Shown here piece by piece: positions 6,113 through 6,483 of a stretch of DNA of 6,483 bases. How positions within the stretch are numbered: position 1 is the stretch's first letter; the number at the start of each line of letters is the position of its first letter. The translations under genes were made by a program, and so were the position numbers. Source of the stretch: Loktanella sp. (GTDB lineage Bacteria > Pseudomonadota > Alphaproteobacteria > Rhodobacterales > Rhodobacteraceae); assembly GCA_003551805.1 (NCBI GenBank), contig PUNR01000094.1, positions 1 through 6,483 of the forward strand. The letters run 5' to 3'. The notes beneath the pieces were generated by a model. That model did no database searches. It was not told the origin of the DNA and saw nothing but the letters and a program-made list of their open reading frames with translations.

Positions 6113-6483
6113 GTGCCGGTGGACCCGAAACCGCCCGCACCGCGGCTGCTGTCTGACAAAGCATCAACCAGCGCGAAACCCATCTGCACGACGGGGGCAA
6201 CGACCATCTGCGCAATGCGCATGCCGTGGGTGATCGTGACAGGGTCTTGACCATGGTTGATCATGATGACGCCCACAGGGCCGCGATAGTCACTGTCAAT
6301 CGTGCCGGGGGCGTTCAGCAGGGTCAGCCCCTGTTTCAGCGCCAGACCTGACCGCGGCCTGATCTGCACTTCGAACCCTGACGGGATTTCCATGCGCAGT
6401 CCCGTGGGGATCAGCGCGCGTGCGCCGGGGGCCAGATTGATGGCACCCTTGTCGGGCAGATTGGCGCGCAGGTCGGCACCAGC
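6109..6483 (-). CDS. dut: Deoxyuridine 5'-triphosphate nucleotidohydrolase (dUTPase), 5' end missing
   Basis: The last 124 residues of a trimeric dUTPase, which hydrolyses dUTP to dUMP and pyrophosphate, keeping uracil out of DNA and feeding dTMP synthesis. All five family motifs are present: AGADLRA (1, at the window edge), RPRSGLA (2), LNAPGTIDSDYRG (3, with the catalytic Asp in TIDSDYRG), RIAQMVVAPV (4), and the flexible C-terminal RGAGGFGSTG (5), which closes over the substrate. Family members are about 150 residues, so only some 25-30 N-terminal residues lie beyond the right edge. A Met at 6393 is internal: motif 1 lies upstream of it in the same open frame, so the gene does not start there. 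The stop codon overlaps the moeB start (ATGA), making dut the upstream member of a dut-moeB-dcp cluster. Identity is essentially certain. Confidence 0.97.
   Translation of the reverse strand, partial: AGADLRANLPDKGAINLAPGARALIPTGLRMEIPSGFEVQIRPRSGLALKQGLTLLNAPGTIDSDYRGPVGVIMINHGQDPVTITHGMRIAQMVVAPVVQMGFALVDALSDSSRGAGGFGSTGT

Noticed and set aside
5195..6250. Long plus-strand open frame (351 codons) opposite moeB and the end of dut
   Set aside because: It is antisense to two well-supported overlapping genes, is His/Gln/Asp-rich without motifs, and has no ribosome binding site that I can see.
6109..6393. A complete short dUTPase starting at the Met at 6393
   Set aside because: The open frame continues to the window edge and encodes conserved motif 1 (AGADLRA) upstream of that Met, so the gene is simply cut by the window.
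1..6483. A new defence, mobile or biosynthetic system
   Set aside because: Every sizeable coding stretch is explained by a known housekeeping or transport family. No transposase, integrase, CRISPR repeat, toxin-antitoxin pair or RNA gene is visible.

Overview
The window looks like ordinary chromosomal DNA from an alphaproteobacterium, most likely of the Rhodobacterales (roseobacter group). The reasons are the GC-rich, tightly packed coding sequence, the protein families and their sequence style (a GyaR-type D-2-hydroxyacid dehydrogenase ending in GHRPPDLVVPSML, and a MoeB with a membrane-spanning N-terminus next to dut), and a GC-rich intergenic element flanked by AAATATCCC/GGGATATTT. The species call is an inference from family resemblance; no search was run.

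Layout. Positions 1-174 (minus) hold the N-terminus of a FAD-dependent oxidoreductase of the dimethylglycine/sarcosine dehydrogenase type, cut by the window edge. Positions 274-1260 (minus) encode a D-2-hydroxyacid dehydrogenase of the glyoxylate/hydroxypyruvate reductase (D-glycerate dehydrogenase) kind, 99 bp upstream of the oxidoreductase and in the same direction. A 109-bp divergent region (1261-1369) separates it from two plus-strand genes: a secreted SH3-like protein (1370-1900) and a FieF/YiiP-type cation diffusion facilitator (1946-2869). Positions 2870-3012 lie between convergent genes and hold a GC-rich, stem-loop-filled element. The right half is a minus-strand cluster read from the right edge: dut (6483-6109, 5' end missing), moeB (6112-5054, 4-bp overlap with dut) and a Dcp-type M3 metallopeptidase (5034-3013, 19 bp after moeB).

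How the genes may work together. The left pair fits C1/glycine metabolism: glyoxylate or hydroxypyruvate reduction beside oxidation of an N-methylated glycine derivative. A 10-bp near-palindrome (TTTCGCGCAA on the coding strand) occurs upstream of both starts, which hints at shared control. dut, moeB and dcp look like a housekeeping operon whose members (nucleotide-pool cleaning, molybdopterin synthase activation, peptide turnover) share no obvious pathway. The SH3 protein and the metal exporter are co-directional, but no functional link is visible.

I found no mobile element, CRISPR array, tRNA, rRNA or phage gene, and no convincing new multi-gene system. The points most worth a second look are the replaced catalytic-glutamate position in the dehydrogenase, the membrane-anchored MoeB, the shared motif upstream of the left-hand genes, and the convergent intergenic element.
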